In this document: in pieces, positions 27,106 to 35,066 of the stretch
Layout of the letters: every line of letters starts with the position of its first letter
Position numbering within the stretch: position 1 is the stretch's first letter
Assembly: GCA_013202495.1 (NCBI GenBank)
Contig: JABMQQ010000026.1
Coordinates: 1 to 57,893 of the forward strand
DNA length: 57,893 nucleotides
Direction: 5' to 3'
From: Fidelibacterota bacterium
Lineage (GTDB): Bacteria; Fidelibacterota; UBA8477; JABMPR01
Program-made: the position numbers and the translations under genes
Notes under the pieces: model-generated
Told to the model about the DNA's origin: nothing
The model's input: only the letters and a program-made list of their open reading frames with translations
Database searches by the model: none

Positions 27106-28017
27106 CTAAGATTTTATGATGGCATGCTGAAGCTGTGAGCGAAGTTCCAGTACAACCTTCACATAATTTTTAGAAGGGTTGTATTTATATACTGCCCGCC
27201 AATTGGCAGAATTCTCTGAAAAATCTGTACTACCGATATCATAGTTACCACGTTTGAGTAAATAGTTGGCAATACTGGCCATAACATCTGCCCATTCAAA
27301 GGGTTCTCGAACTCCATCACCATCCATATCAACGGCGTAGCTCTTAAAACTGGTCGGCATGAATTGTCCATAGCCAAAAGCACCAGCGTAGGATCCTTTT
27401 ACATCATGTGGTCCCAGACCATCTACCCGGCAGATCATAAACCAGGCAACCATCTCATCCTCAGCCCATTTTGCCCGACGAGGAATATTGTGAATAATTG
27501 TATGCAGGGAATTAAAGACCGGGTAAGATGAGGCATAAAGTCCATATTGAGTTTCTACACCGACAAAGCTGAGGATTAGAAAGGGATCCACACCATATTG
27601 CTTGGCCACTTTATGTAGGAGCTCGGAGTGCTCGTTGTAAAACTTCACACCACCATTTACGCGTTTATCATTCACGAAGATCTGGCGATAGTCAGTGTAA
27701 TCCATTCTTTCAGCAGGCTTGGAAAATTTAGCAGATATGTTGGGCTCAATTTTGATGCCGGAATTGGAGAATACCTGCCAGGCGTAAGCAGCCGGGACAC
27801 CACTGCGGCGCAAACGCTTAATTACCCGGCCATATACCTGTCGGGCTTGCTCATTTTTTGAGATGAGGTTCACCATGTCTTTTTCAACTTGATTGGACCA
27901 GCTGGTTGGGGCAGAGCCATGTTTTGAGTCGCGATCTGCATAGACGGACAGACCCGTAAGCAGCAGAATGATAGTGATTGTATTTCTCATATATCCCATA
28001 TAGTAATTCTTATTCAT
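27106..28017 (-). CDS. MltB-type lytic murein transglycosylase
   Basis: A 303-residue peptidoglycan-cleaving enzyme of the SLT_2/MltB family. A signal peptide occupies about 1-27. The catalytic glutamate is in FVGVETQYGLYAS. The AFGYGQFMPTSFKSYAVDMDGDGVREPFEWADVMASIANYL segment is the MltB signature. It lacks the C-terminal peptidoglycan-binding domain, making it a short form, and has no clear lipobox. Start codons at residues 1, 7 and 10 are all possible. It is the last gene of a minus-strand operon, 9 bases after a T9SS amidase gene, so it may work with the amidases in wall remodelling or cell separation. Confidence 0.9.
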   Translation of the reverse strand: MNKNYYMGYMRNTITIILLLTGLSVYADRDSKHGSAPTSWSNQVEKDMVNLISKNEQARQVYGRVIKRLRRSGVPAAYAWQVFSNSGIKIEPNISAKFSKPAERMDYTDYRQIFVNDKRVNGGVKFYNEHSELLHKVAKQYGVDPFLILSFVGVETQYGLYASSYPVFNSLHTIIHNIPRRAKWAEDEMVAWFMICRVDGLGPHDVKGSYAGAFGYGQFMPTSFKSYAVDMDGDGVREPFEWADVMASIANYLLKRGNYDIGSTDFSENSANWRAVYKYNPSKNYVKVVLELRSQLQHAIIKS

Positions 28018-28026
28018 ATCTACAAG

Positions 28027-29613
28027 TTACTTCAGCACAGTGATCTTTCGTGTGATCGAGAACTCATTGGCATCCATTTTTACCAGATAAAGACCTGAGG
28101 ACACGTTTGAGGCATCCCAATGTGTGATATAATGTCCGGCAGTCAATGAAGCATTCATGATCTGGTCCACTTCCTGGCCCTGGAGATCAAATACACGAAT
28201 ACTCACCTCAGCGTTTTGAGGCAGAATAAAGGGGATACTGGTCGAAGGGTTAAAGGGGTTGGGGTAATTGGGCTGTAGGGCATACTCTGAAGGAGTCGCG
28301 ACGCCTGCTTCATCTAGAGCCAGAACATCTCGGGAAATAGTGCGGAATGAAACACTCCAATCATCACCACCTATACCATCTTGATTTCCATCAAGGGGAA
28401 AGCCTGCCATATCTGTGGCTGTGGCCGCAAACGTGATGGTATAATCTGTAAAAAAATCAAGAGAATCTGTGAGTATGAATGCCATACGCTTCGAGTCTTG
28501 AGTAAAATGAAACGTGCCCCCAGCATCGGGCTCAATGGTAAAAGCCTCCTCTACAGATACCCTATTCATAGCTTTCGAAAAATCAAAATAGGGAATACTC
28601 CAGGGAGTCCATAAGGTATCACCTTCTGCAGGATGGGATTCAACTATGACTGGAGGCGTTGTGTTGAGAAGTTGAATGGTAGTGAAGCTTGTCTGGTTTG
28701 CAGTCACAGTAACCGAAGATGTGTCTGGTGAGAAACCCTCAGCAGTAACGATGACTTCATAGATACCTGGTGATAGAGTATCCACTTTGAAGTAGCCATT
28801 GTTATTTTCACCACCGGAATAGTGATAGCCACCAGGTTCAATGGAGACTTCAATATTGTTAATTGGTTGGTATTGATCTTCCAGGCTGGCTAGAGCAAAG
28901 TAGGAAACTGTCACATCAGAATTTCTGACCAATCCAGCAATTGCACCAACAGAAAAACCCGGTTGTCCAAAATACGCCAGGTAGCTTCTGGCCAGCGCCA
29001 TCGCTTCATGCTTCCGGTAATCCAGATTCATCAAGCGCCAGGATTCAGGGATATAATCATGAAACGAACCTTCAGAGATAGTGGCTGGCATATTGGCTGG
29101 AACGAGAACCCCATATCCATAGGTCCAGGTTGGGTTTAAAGTCAAGTCACCAATTGAAATGTCGTGTGTCGTTTGATTAACATCATCAAGGAGAGGTGCC
29201 ATAATGTTGGCCATAGTACGGGCCAGTGGAAAAGTAGGTGAACCAGTGGTTCCGTTATAAATAACCATGGCATAATTCGCGGTGCCGTTAAAACCATTGC
29301 TATGATTGCTGTTGAAGTAATCGGCATTAAAGGCATTAGCAACCCCTGCGCGCTCAGACAATCCCAGATCATCTGATGTATCATTATTTCCAGTACGGGT
29401 GATGGCTACTTGAGCTCCCAGACCCAGCAGGATGTTTCGTAACTCCAGCCCTTTGGTTAGATTTGATTCAGACTCCCAGAATCCTGTAGCAGCTATGTAT
29501 CGATCATCACTTTCATGTCCCGAATGTCCAGGATCGATGCAGATGCGAATCCCGCTTAAATCCTGTGAGAATATGCTGGAAACCAGAGCAATAAGGATAA
29601 GTATTCGTTTCAT
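28027..29613 (-). CDS. N-acetylmuramoyl-L-alanine amidase with T9SS tail (copy B)
   Basis: A 528-residue exported amidase. After the signal (about 1-16), the Amidase_3 zinc site is seen as DPGHSG, Glu in FWESESNLT, NSNHSNG and the catalytic Glu in ISEGSFHD. A carboxypeptidase-regulatory-like beta domain follows at about 220-300 (GYFKVDTLSPGIYEVIVTA), then a Big_5/Ig-like domain at about 310-425 (DWSVSFRTI). A T9SS tail ends the protein (NYPNPFNPSTSI at about 450, RKITVLK at the end). It would cut the peptide stem from peptidoglycan at the cell surface. An ATG at 29661 is in frame, but 29613 is 7 bases after the upstream stop and begins a clean signal peptide. Same architecture as the longer gene at 30672-33164. 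Confidence 0.9.
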   Translation of the reverse strand: MKRILILIALVSSIFSQDLSGIRICIDPGHSGHESDDRYIAATGFWESESNLTKGLELRNILLGLGAQVAITRTGNNDTSDDLGLSERAGVANAFNADYFNSNHSNGFNGTANYAMVIYNGTTGSPTFPLARTMANIMAPLLDDVNQTTHDISIGDLTLNPTWTYGYGVLVPANMPATISEGSFHDYIPESWRLMNLDYRKHEAMALARSYLAYFGQPGFSVGAIAGLVRNSDVTVSYFALASLEDQYQPINNIEVSIEPGGYHYSGGENNNGYFKVDTLSPGIYEVIVTAEGFSPDTSSVTVTANQTSFTTIQLLNTTPPVIVESHPAEGDTLWTPWSIPYFDFSKAMNRVSVEEAFTIEPDAGGTFHFTQDSKRMAFILTDSLDFFTDYTITFAATATDMAGFPLDGNQDGIGGDDWSVSFRTISRDVLALDEAGVATPSEYALQPNYPNPFNPSTSIPFILPQNAEVSIRVFDLQGQEVDQIMNASLTAGHYITHWDASNVSSGLYLVKMDANEFSITRKITVLK

Positions 29614-29620
29614 ACCAGAC

Positions 29621-30538
29621 CTACTCAACGATCTCAATTGTGGTTTCAATGATTTCACCACGAAGCGTATGATAAATCACGTGCATTCCGTCTGGTGCCC
29701 ATTGTGGGTACATTTCAATTTTCTCTGGGGTGTCAGTAATTTTCCAGGAATTCAACCCATCATAGGAAACAATCCAGATTTCGGAATCCGTATACTGAAC
29801 ACCGTCATCCAGATCCTTCATGTAGACAAGATATTCACCGTCAGGTGACCAATGGGGGGCATGTACAAAACCCAATTCAGAAATGATGTTTCCCTGAAGA
29901 TCACTTACAAATGTTCCGCCGCCTGTCTTGGAATAGACAAGTTTATCAAATGTGGGGGAAAGCTCTGACCAGATGTAGTTTCCTTCACCCTGGGGAGCAA
30001 TCACAGATACCTCTCCAGACTGGAATAGTTTTAGGGTCAATTTGTCGTTTAAGATGGTCGTATAGTCTTCCAGGTTATGTTCACGTTGACCATTGGAACC
30101 GTTCAGTACAACAGGAGCTTCGTCGATGAGGTAGATCAATCTATCATTGACCACATTGGCTGGCGAAACAAAACGTGCAGCATCAGCGATGAGCTGAACC
30201 CCATTCGCTGTAGCTTTATACAATGAAGTGAATTTTCGGCCCTTCTGATATTCATCATGACGATAAATGACAGTGCCATCTGTGAGGCCGCGTGGTTCAA
30301 AACCTGCCCCTTGTGAATTTGTGATTTTCCTGATTTCCTCGGAAGACCTGTCCAGAATCCAGAGACCTGTAAAGGCCTTTTGAGTCAGTAAAATGGATTT
30401 TCCATCAACAGTGTAAGATGGAAAATAGAAGGGTGTCTTGTTGTCCCCCAGCAGCACTTGAGTGTTTTTTACAATAATGTCTTTTGCCAGAAGACAGGAG
30501 GTCATAAGCATTATCATGGTGAGATATTTTGTTTTCAA
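29621..30538 (-). CDS. PD40/TolB-like beta-propeller protein (copy B)
   Basis: A 305-residue exported protein. A signal peptide (about 1-18, TSCLLAKD) is followed by several WD40-like PD40 repeats: FYFPSYTVDGKSILLTQ, then APHWSPDGEYLVYMKDL, then YPQWAPDGMHVIYHT. It resembles TolB-type propellers that bind proteins or peptidoglycan-associated partners in the periplasm. It is homologous to the gene at 33167-34120: FTGLWILD matches YTGLYLLD, and IEMYPQWAPDG matches FEMNPQWSPDG. It precedes amidase copy B by 7 bases, suggesting they act together. Confidence 0.82.
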   Translation of the reverse strand: MKTKYLTMIMLMTSCLLAKDIIVKNTQVLLGDNKTPFYFPSYTVDGKSILLTQKAFTGLWILDRSSEEIRKITNSQGAGFEPRGLTDGTVIYRHDEYQKGRKFTSLYKATANGVQLIADAARFVSPANVVNDRLIYLIDEAPVVLNGSNGQREHNLEDYTTILNDKLTLKLFQSGEVSVIAPQGEGNYIWSELSPTFDKLVYSKTGGGTFVSDLQGNIISELGFVHAPHWSPDGEYLVYMKDLDDGVQYTDSEIWIVSYDGLNSWKITDTPEKIEMYPQWAPDGMHVIYHTLRGEIIETTIEIVE

Positions 30539-30671
30539 AATAATATTTCCCTCGCTACGTTTTTGCCACCCTCGTTAACTGTTTATGTTGATATGCAATC
30601 CTCATTGCACGTAAAAGCCATGGAAATTAACGATTACCAACTCCAGGTTGTGTGATCTGGCTTAACTCTGG

Positions 30672-33164
30672 TTACTTGAGAACCATCACCTTTTGTGTCC
30701 TGGTGATCCCATTAGCCTCCAACCTGATCATGTAGACTCCGGAGGAAACATCTGATGCGTTCCAGCGGGTCTCATGATACCCAGTTGTGAGTTTCCCACT
30801 CAATAGAGTCGCAACAGTTTCACCCCTCAGGTTATATACTCTAATACTGGTGTGAGCATCTTCAACAAGGGTAAATGGAATGGTGGTCCAGGGATTAAAT
30901 GGGTTTGGATAATTGGGCAAGAGGGCCAGTTCAGAGGGTTGCTGAAGCTCCATCTCATCAACACCGAGATAGTTTCTGGTCACAACCCGTAGATTGTCTA
31001 TGTAATAGGTCCCTGTACTGCTTTGTCCCGGTGTGTGGCTCAATTGGATACTATCGAATTCTAGGGTTCCATTAAGATTTCCATCCCCTATCCAAGTTCC
31101 AGTACCATCTGCAGCCATGTCCCAACTGACCAATTTCCAGCCATACCAATCCACGGTATACCAGGGGCTTACTTCATGAGCACCAGTACCGAAAATATTA
31201 TCATCAACACAAAACCTGAATTTATTTCCATTTCCGTCACCAAAAACAAAGGCTTGCATGATTTTACTGGAAGTGAAATGGACGTTGCGTCCTGGACCGC
31301 CACTCAGGTATTCACGAATAAGCCATGAACTGGCATTGGTGTCCCATCCATAATTCAGTTTGAGGGAGGTGTTATCTGTTGCTGTAAAAACGCTTAGATC
31401 GGTTACAAAGCTTCTGGTACAAAGTGGGGCCAGAATGCCAGAATTGCTCCCGGAAGCAGTGATTTCCCACCAGTAATTGGCAGGGTTTGTTTCAAAATTA
31501 TCAATATTTATTACCTGATAACCAAAGTTGCTTGTTGAAAAATCCATTTCAGTTTGAACAGTTCGTACATTGCCATATAGATCAGCGAAACCCGACAATA
31601 GTCTGATGCGATAGGCTTCAACATCCAGCAAATCATTGGTGGAATAGATAACGAGGACACTTCTTGAATTGATCACATGATGTTCCAGTGTGAAGGATTG
31701 GAGCTGTCCATTGGAAACTTGCTCAAAGATAACCAGGTCTGAACTGATGCTATTGGGATGAAGCTCTTCATTCCAGACCAGATTTATGATAGGTCTTTGA
31801 TTGACTGTTGTGGAACCATTTGAAGGTGTGGAGGCATTCACGAACGGTGGAGATATATCTGGAGGACTGGTTGTAAATTGTATACTCCAATCGTCACCAC
31901 CGACACTGTCCTGGTTACCATCCAGGGGTCGCCCCAATAAATCGACTGCAGTACCAGCCAGACTCATTGTATAGTCAGTCAGAAATTCGAGTGTATCCTG
32001 TACTTGAAATGTCATCCGCTTCTGGTCCACTGAAAGAGAAACCATTCCAGCGACTAGAGGGTTAATGGAAAAGGCTGCGCCAACAGAAGCGCCATCCATG
32101 GCTCTTGAAAAAGTTATACTGGGATTGCTAAAGGCTGAAAACGAAGATTCGCCCCCAGCTGGATTTGATTGAATAACATAGGGTGGTATACTTGGAACCA
32201 GTAAAATGTCCCGAAATGTCACAAAATCTGGAGACATTGCTGAGACCACCAGCGTATCAGAAAAATAACCATCAGCTGATACAATGACCTCATGAGTTGT
32301 GTCGGGAAGATCCTCAAAAAAGTAAAAGCCATTGTGAAGCTCATCTCCATTGGGGAATTCGTGGAAGAGGGATTCATAGGTGTCAGTGGTATAGGATTGA
32401 CCATTCACCTCTACTGTAGCTCCATTAACACGAACTCCTGTTTCTGAATTGGTGATGATACCAGCAAGTATACCAGGATAGGGTCTGGCGAGTTCAAATT
32501 TATCCAGAATGGTCCAGAACATACTATATGCCAGCATGCGGGTGTAATCGGTATTCATGTCAAGCTGGTTTTGCAGAGGATTGGTATGATGCCCTTGCTC
32601 GCTCAATTCACTGGGCATATTGGTGCGTCTGTTTACGGAAAGGTAAGGACCCTGAAATCCGGTTTGCGAGCAGGTTCCATAAAAGCTGCAATCTCCAGTT
32701 GATCCCCAACTATGCTGGGGGATGCGCATGACATCAGCAAGAATATCTACCATAATATCACTCATGGCCTCGCCACCTACTGGTGGGTCAGGAGTTCCAT
32801 TCCAGAGCTGACCCCAGAGCAATAAAACATTATTATGGGTAGTTGCTCCAGCATTACTGTGAATCGAGTGAAACCATGAAGCTCCTCGATTGTTGGCATC
32901 AGTACTTCTTTCAGAGAGACCCACTTCAACCTGATCGTTGTATCGGGAAGACCAGACCGTATCAATGTCTGTTTTTGAGAGCAGTAATTGCCGGAGATGT
33001 AGTGCAGTCTGTAATGTTTCTTCAGCTTCTGAGTAACCATTAACACCCATATTCTGAGTGATGCTATGACCAGGATCGACAAAGATGTTCCAACCTGATA
33101 AACCGGTGACCTGAGCCATGAGCATTGATGCAGTCAGAACGAGGAAGACTATAGATCTTTTCAT
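30672..33164 (-). CDS. N-acetylmuramoyl-L-alanine amidase with T9SS tail (copy A, long)
   Basis: An 830-residue exported amidase. The Amidase_3 domain spans about 20-230, with DPGHSI, Glu in YSEAEETL, FHSIHSNA and the catalytic-type Glu in LSEQGHHT. A carboxypeptidase-regulatory-like domain follows (GILAGIITNSETGVRVNG), then two Ig-like Big_5 domains (DWSIQFTTS and RTVQTEMDFSTS). About 560-720 is a carbohydrate-binding-like beta domain (NYWWEITASGSNSG). The T9SS tail has NYPNPFNPWTTI at about 750 and a KVMVLK end. The ATG at 33164 sits 2 bases after the previous stop, and GGAGGT lies inside that gene's last codons; the in-frame TTG at 33176 is rejected. Confidence 0.9.
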   Translation of the reverse strand: MKRSIVFLVLTASMLMAQVTGLSGWNIFVDPGHSITQNMGVNGYSEAEETLQTALHLRQLLLSKTDIDTVWSSRYNDQVEVGLSERSTDANNRGASWFHSIHSNAGATTHNNVLLLWGQLWNGTPDPPVGGEAMSDIMVDILADVMRIPQHSWGSTGDCSFYGTCSQTGFQGPYLSVNRRTNMPSELSEQGHHTNPLQNQLDMNTDYTRMLAYSMFWTILDKFELARPYPGILAGIITNSETGVRVNGATVEVNGQSYTTDTYESLFHEFPNGDELHNGFYFFEDLPDTTHEVIVSADGYFSDTLVVSAMSPDFVTFRDILLVPSIPPYVIQSNPAGGESSFSAFSNPSITFSRAMDGASVGAAFSINPLVAGMVSLSVDQKRMTFQVQDTLEFLTDYTMSLAGTAVDLLGRPLDGNQDSVGGDDWSIQFTTSPPDISPPFVNASTPSNGSTTVNQRPIINLVWNEELHPNSISSDLVIFEQVSNGQLQSFTLEHHVINSRSVLVIYSTNDLLDVEAYRIRLLSGFADLYGNVRTVQTEMDFSTSNFGYQVINIDNFETNPANYWWEITASGSNSGILAPLCTRSFVTDLSVFTATDNTSLKLNYGWDTNASSWLIREYLSGGPGRNVHFTSSKIMQAFVFGDGNGNKFRFCVDDNIFGTGAHEVSPWYTVDWYGWKLVSWDMAADGTGTWIGDGNLNGTLEFDSIQLSHTPGQSSTGTYYIDNLRVVTRNYLGVDEMELQQPSELALLPNYPNPFNPWTTIPFTLVEDAHTSIRVYNLRGETVATLLSGKLTTGYHETRWNASDVSSGVYMIRLEANGITRTQKVMVLK

Positions 33165-33166
33165 AC

Positions 33167-34120
33167 CTACCTCCAACCCACTTGTTGAATGAAGAGTTGG
33201 CCGCGCTGATCTGTATCATAAACAATCCATTCACCATCAGGTGACCACTGAGGGTTCATTTCAAAAATGAGGGGTGTCTCGGTCAATTTTATACGGGAAC
33301 TGCCATCAACATTGATAACATAAATATCTGAAGCGGTGATGGAATGGCCATCATCAGAGGTGAGCATAAATGTGATCCATTCTGCGTCAGGAGACCAGGC
33401 CGGGGCGCTGCCTCGTCCTAGGCTCACACGATCTTCTCCATCCACCTTAGCCAGCCATAAGTTCTGACCTGCAGTAGAATAAACGACCTTTGAGCCATCA
33501 GGGGAGATGGCATAACTGTAGATATGATCCTGGTCAGAGAAATGTGTGGTTTCTGAGGACCTGCCAGTGCTTTGAAGGACCAGTCGATTTTGAAATCGAC
33601 CATCTTTTATATAATTAAGTGGTGGTAGGGATACTTCCTGGTTGGAATCATCTGTTTTAAAGCTCTCAAATTTTTCAGCAAAGGTGAGATACAGTTGTGA
33701 ATCATCATCTGTCCAGATAGGCGTGCCGCTCATTCTGGAACGGGGCTCTGAGAGGGTTTCCATAACGCCATCAGAGATATTGAAACTGACTAAAGTATGG
33801 GAGCGTCGCATTTTATTGAAGTGTGAAATTTTGGATGCGATTCGGGTTCCATCATGAGACCATGCAAATCCATATCCGGCAGAGTAATCATTGCTGATCT
33901 GCTGGACATTTCCCGTGGGGAAATCCAGGAGATATAAACCGGTATAGCTGGCACCTCCAGCAGCAACCTGATCTCCACTGGGTGACCACTTCGGTCCCAT
34001 GTAATATTCTCCAGGTCTACTAAGTGCAACAGGGTCGCCCTTGGTCTCAATCTGCTTTGCTAGAACTGCTGTGGAACAAAGAAGAAGCAAGCTGATGAGT
34101 AATCCTGCTTTATTTGTCAT
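33167..34120 (-). CDS. PD40/TolB-like beta-propeller protein (copy A)
   Basis: A 317-residue exported protein. A signal peptide (about 1-21) is followed by PD40 repeats: GPKWSPSGDQVAAGG, GFAWSHDGTRIASKI, AYAISPDGSKVVYST, PAWSPDAEWITFML and NPQWSPDGEWIVYD. A TolB-like propeller probably acts in the periplasm. It is the first gene of the minus-strand operon PD40-amidase-PD40-amidase-MltB. An in-frame TTG exists at 34132, but GGAGATAG fits the ATG at 34120. Its last codons contain the ribosome site of the next gene. Confidence 0.85.
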   Translation of the reverse strand: MTNKAGLLISLLLLCSTAVLAKQIETKGDPVALSRPGEYYMGPKWSPSGDQVAAGGASYTGLYLLDFPTGNVQQISNDYSAGYGFAWSHDGTRIASKISHFNKMRRSHTLVSFNISDGVMETLSEPRSRMSGTPIWTDDDSQLYLTFAEKFESFKTDDSNQEVSLPPLNYIKDGRFQNRLVLQSTGRSSETTHFSDQDHIYSYAISPDGSKVVYSTAGQNLWLAKVDGEDRVSLGRGSAPAWSPDAEWITFMLTSDDGHSITASDIYVINVDGSSRIKLTETPLIFEMNPQWSPDGEWIVYDTDQRGQLFIQQVGWR

Positions 34121-34275
34121 GGCTATCTCCAATTATGTCGTGATGATCCATAAATCAACTAGTTTGTAAATATACTTACCAAACTAAATGCAGAAGGGTC
34201 CACCTGCAAATATCAAAAGCTTAACATTCATAATAACCTGAAGTGGTTTTTGGTATTGCTCATGATTAGAAAATA

Positions 34276-34307
34276 TAAAAAACCCAGGTTCAAAAAGAAC
34301 CTGGGTT
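34276..34307 (-). terminator. Rho-independent terminator of the SelW-like gene
   Basis: On the minus strand, perfect 11-base stem AACCCAGGTTC / GAACCTGGGTT with a 5-T loop, followed by TTTT. It lies 34 bases downstream of the stop of the selenoprotein gene, so that gene forms its own short transcript. Confidence 0.85.
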
Positions 34308-34340
34308 AACATTTTTAGACAGCAAAGCGTGAGGAACTCT

Positions 34341-34568
34341 CTATGCTAATTGATCAATCACCTCATCATCACTCAAGGGGAAGCGGCCCAATTCTTTTTT
34401 TGAAAAGATCAACTTATCATCTTTCCAAATATTATATGCTCCGCCGGCGGAAGGCAGGATGGTCAGCTTGTCAACTTCATTGCCAAATTTATCTAGAATG
34501 CCTGCAACCAAACTGGTTGCTCGAGGTAAATAGTTTCAGGTAACGCAATATTCAATTTTAATTTGCAT
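34341..34568 (-). CDS. SelW/Rdx-family selenoprotein (UGA = selenocysteine)
   Basis: A 75-residue thioredoxin-fold redox protein whose eleventh codon is TGA (34538-34536). Reading TGA as selenocysteine (U) gives the family motif C8-V-T-U11 in IEYCVTUNYLPRA. The rest fits the SelW/SelT/SelH (Rdx) fold with no other stop: LTILPSAGGAYNIW and FSKKELGRFPLSDDEV. AAGGAGATATTT precedes the ATG and a terminator follows. A SECIS-like hairpin lies just after the UGA. Standard gene callers break the gene at the TGA, so it is easily missed. A Cys-to-stop mutation is the alternative, but the intact family pattern, ribosome site and hairpin argue for selenocysteine. It probably reduces or transfers thiols in the cytoplasm. 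Confidence 0.88.
34504..34529 (-). promoter_or_regulatory. Bacterial SECIS-like element after the UGA codon
   Basis: On the minus strand, GCAACC (34520-34515) pairs with GGTTGC (34509-34504) around the loop AGTTT. CCT (bases 10-12 after the UGA) could pair with AGG just outside, with a CGA bulge on the 5' side. The loop begins at base 22 after the UGA and has G at 23 and U at 24. Bacterial SECIS hairpins are known to place a G among the first loop bases at a comparable distance, so SelB binding is plausible. Confidence 0.72.
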
Positions 34569-34610
34569 AAATATCTCCTTTATCCTTTAAACTAAATTTT
34601 GCAACTCAGC

Positions 34611-34640
34611 TTGACAACTCCTGAAAATTTGGATTAATAT
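34611..34640 (+). promoter_or_regulatory. Promoter of the DCC-family gene, possibly leaderless
   Basis: A perfect -35 TTGACA (34611-34616) and a -10-like TAATAT (34635-34640) are separated by 18 bases. The start codon of the DCC gene is at 34647, only 6 bases after the -10. Transcription would begin at or next to the ATG, and no Shine-Dalgarno sequence is present, so a leaderless mRNA is likely. Confidence 0.6.
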
Positions 34641-34646
34641 CACAGT

Positions 34647-35066
34647 ATGTTAGTCGAAGTCCCCACATTAGATCATCCCACCCTGCTTTTTGATGGCTAT
34701 TGCAACTTGTGCAGCGGATCTGTACTCGCCATCATCAGTCGAGACCCCCAGGCTATTTTTCGATTTATCAACCTCCAGTCAGATCTGGGACAAGCACTTC
34801 TGGATCAACATAAGCTCAATAGGGATGATATTGATTCGGTGGTGTTGATACACGGTGATTCCTTTTCAATTAAAAGTGATGCTGTCCTGGATGTTTTTCA
34901 CCTACTGGGAGGATTCTATCGACCGCTGGCAATTTTTAAATACTTGCCTGTTTCATTCCGCAATTGGATGTACGATTGGATCGCTGGGAATAGGTATACC
35001 TGGTTTGGAAAAAAAGACGTCTGCATGATACCGACGCCTGAGCTGAGGGAACGTTTTCTTTCTTAG
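34647..35066 (+). CDS. DCC-family thiol-disulfide oxidoreductase (DUF393)
   Basis: A 139-residue protein of the DUF393/DCC family. The diagnostic opening LLFDGYCNLCSG (CxxC with the DG before it) is at about 13-25, followed by FRFINLQSDLGQALL and DSVVLIH. The C-terminus FRNWMYDWIAGNRYTWFGKK is typical. It is predicted to be a thioredoxin-like thiol oxidoreductase; no partner is known. It is divergent to the selenoprotein gene 78 bases away, a second redox protein in this small region, and its stop overlaps the MFS gene end by 4 bases in convergent orientation. Confidence 0.9.
   Translation: MLVEVPTLDHPTLLFDGYCNLCSGSVLAIISRDPQAIFRFINLQSDLGQALLDQHKLNRDDIDSVVLIHGDSFSIKSDAVLDVFHLLGGFYRPLAIFKYLPVSFRNWMYDWIAGNRYTWFGKKDVCMIPTPELRERFLS

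Noticed and set aside
33165-33176. TTG start for the long amidase (and likewise TTG at 34132 for the propeller gene)
   Set aside because: In both cases the TTG is part of the GGAG ribosome site of an ATG 12 bases later, which also begins a proper signal peptide.
34341-34535. SelW-like gene as a pseudogene with a nonsense mutation
   Set aside because: The stop is TGA at exactly the selenocysteine position, the rest of the frame is intact, and a SECIS-like hairpin, a ribosome site and a terminator are all present.
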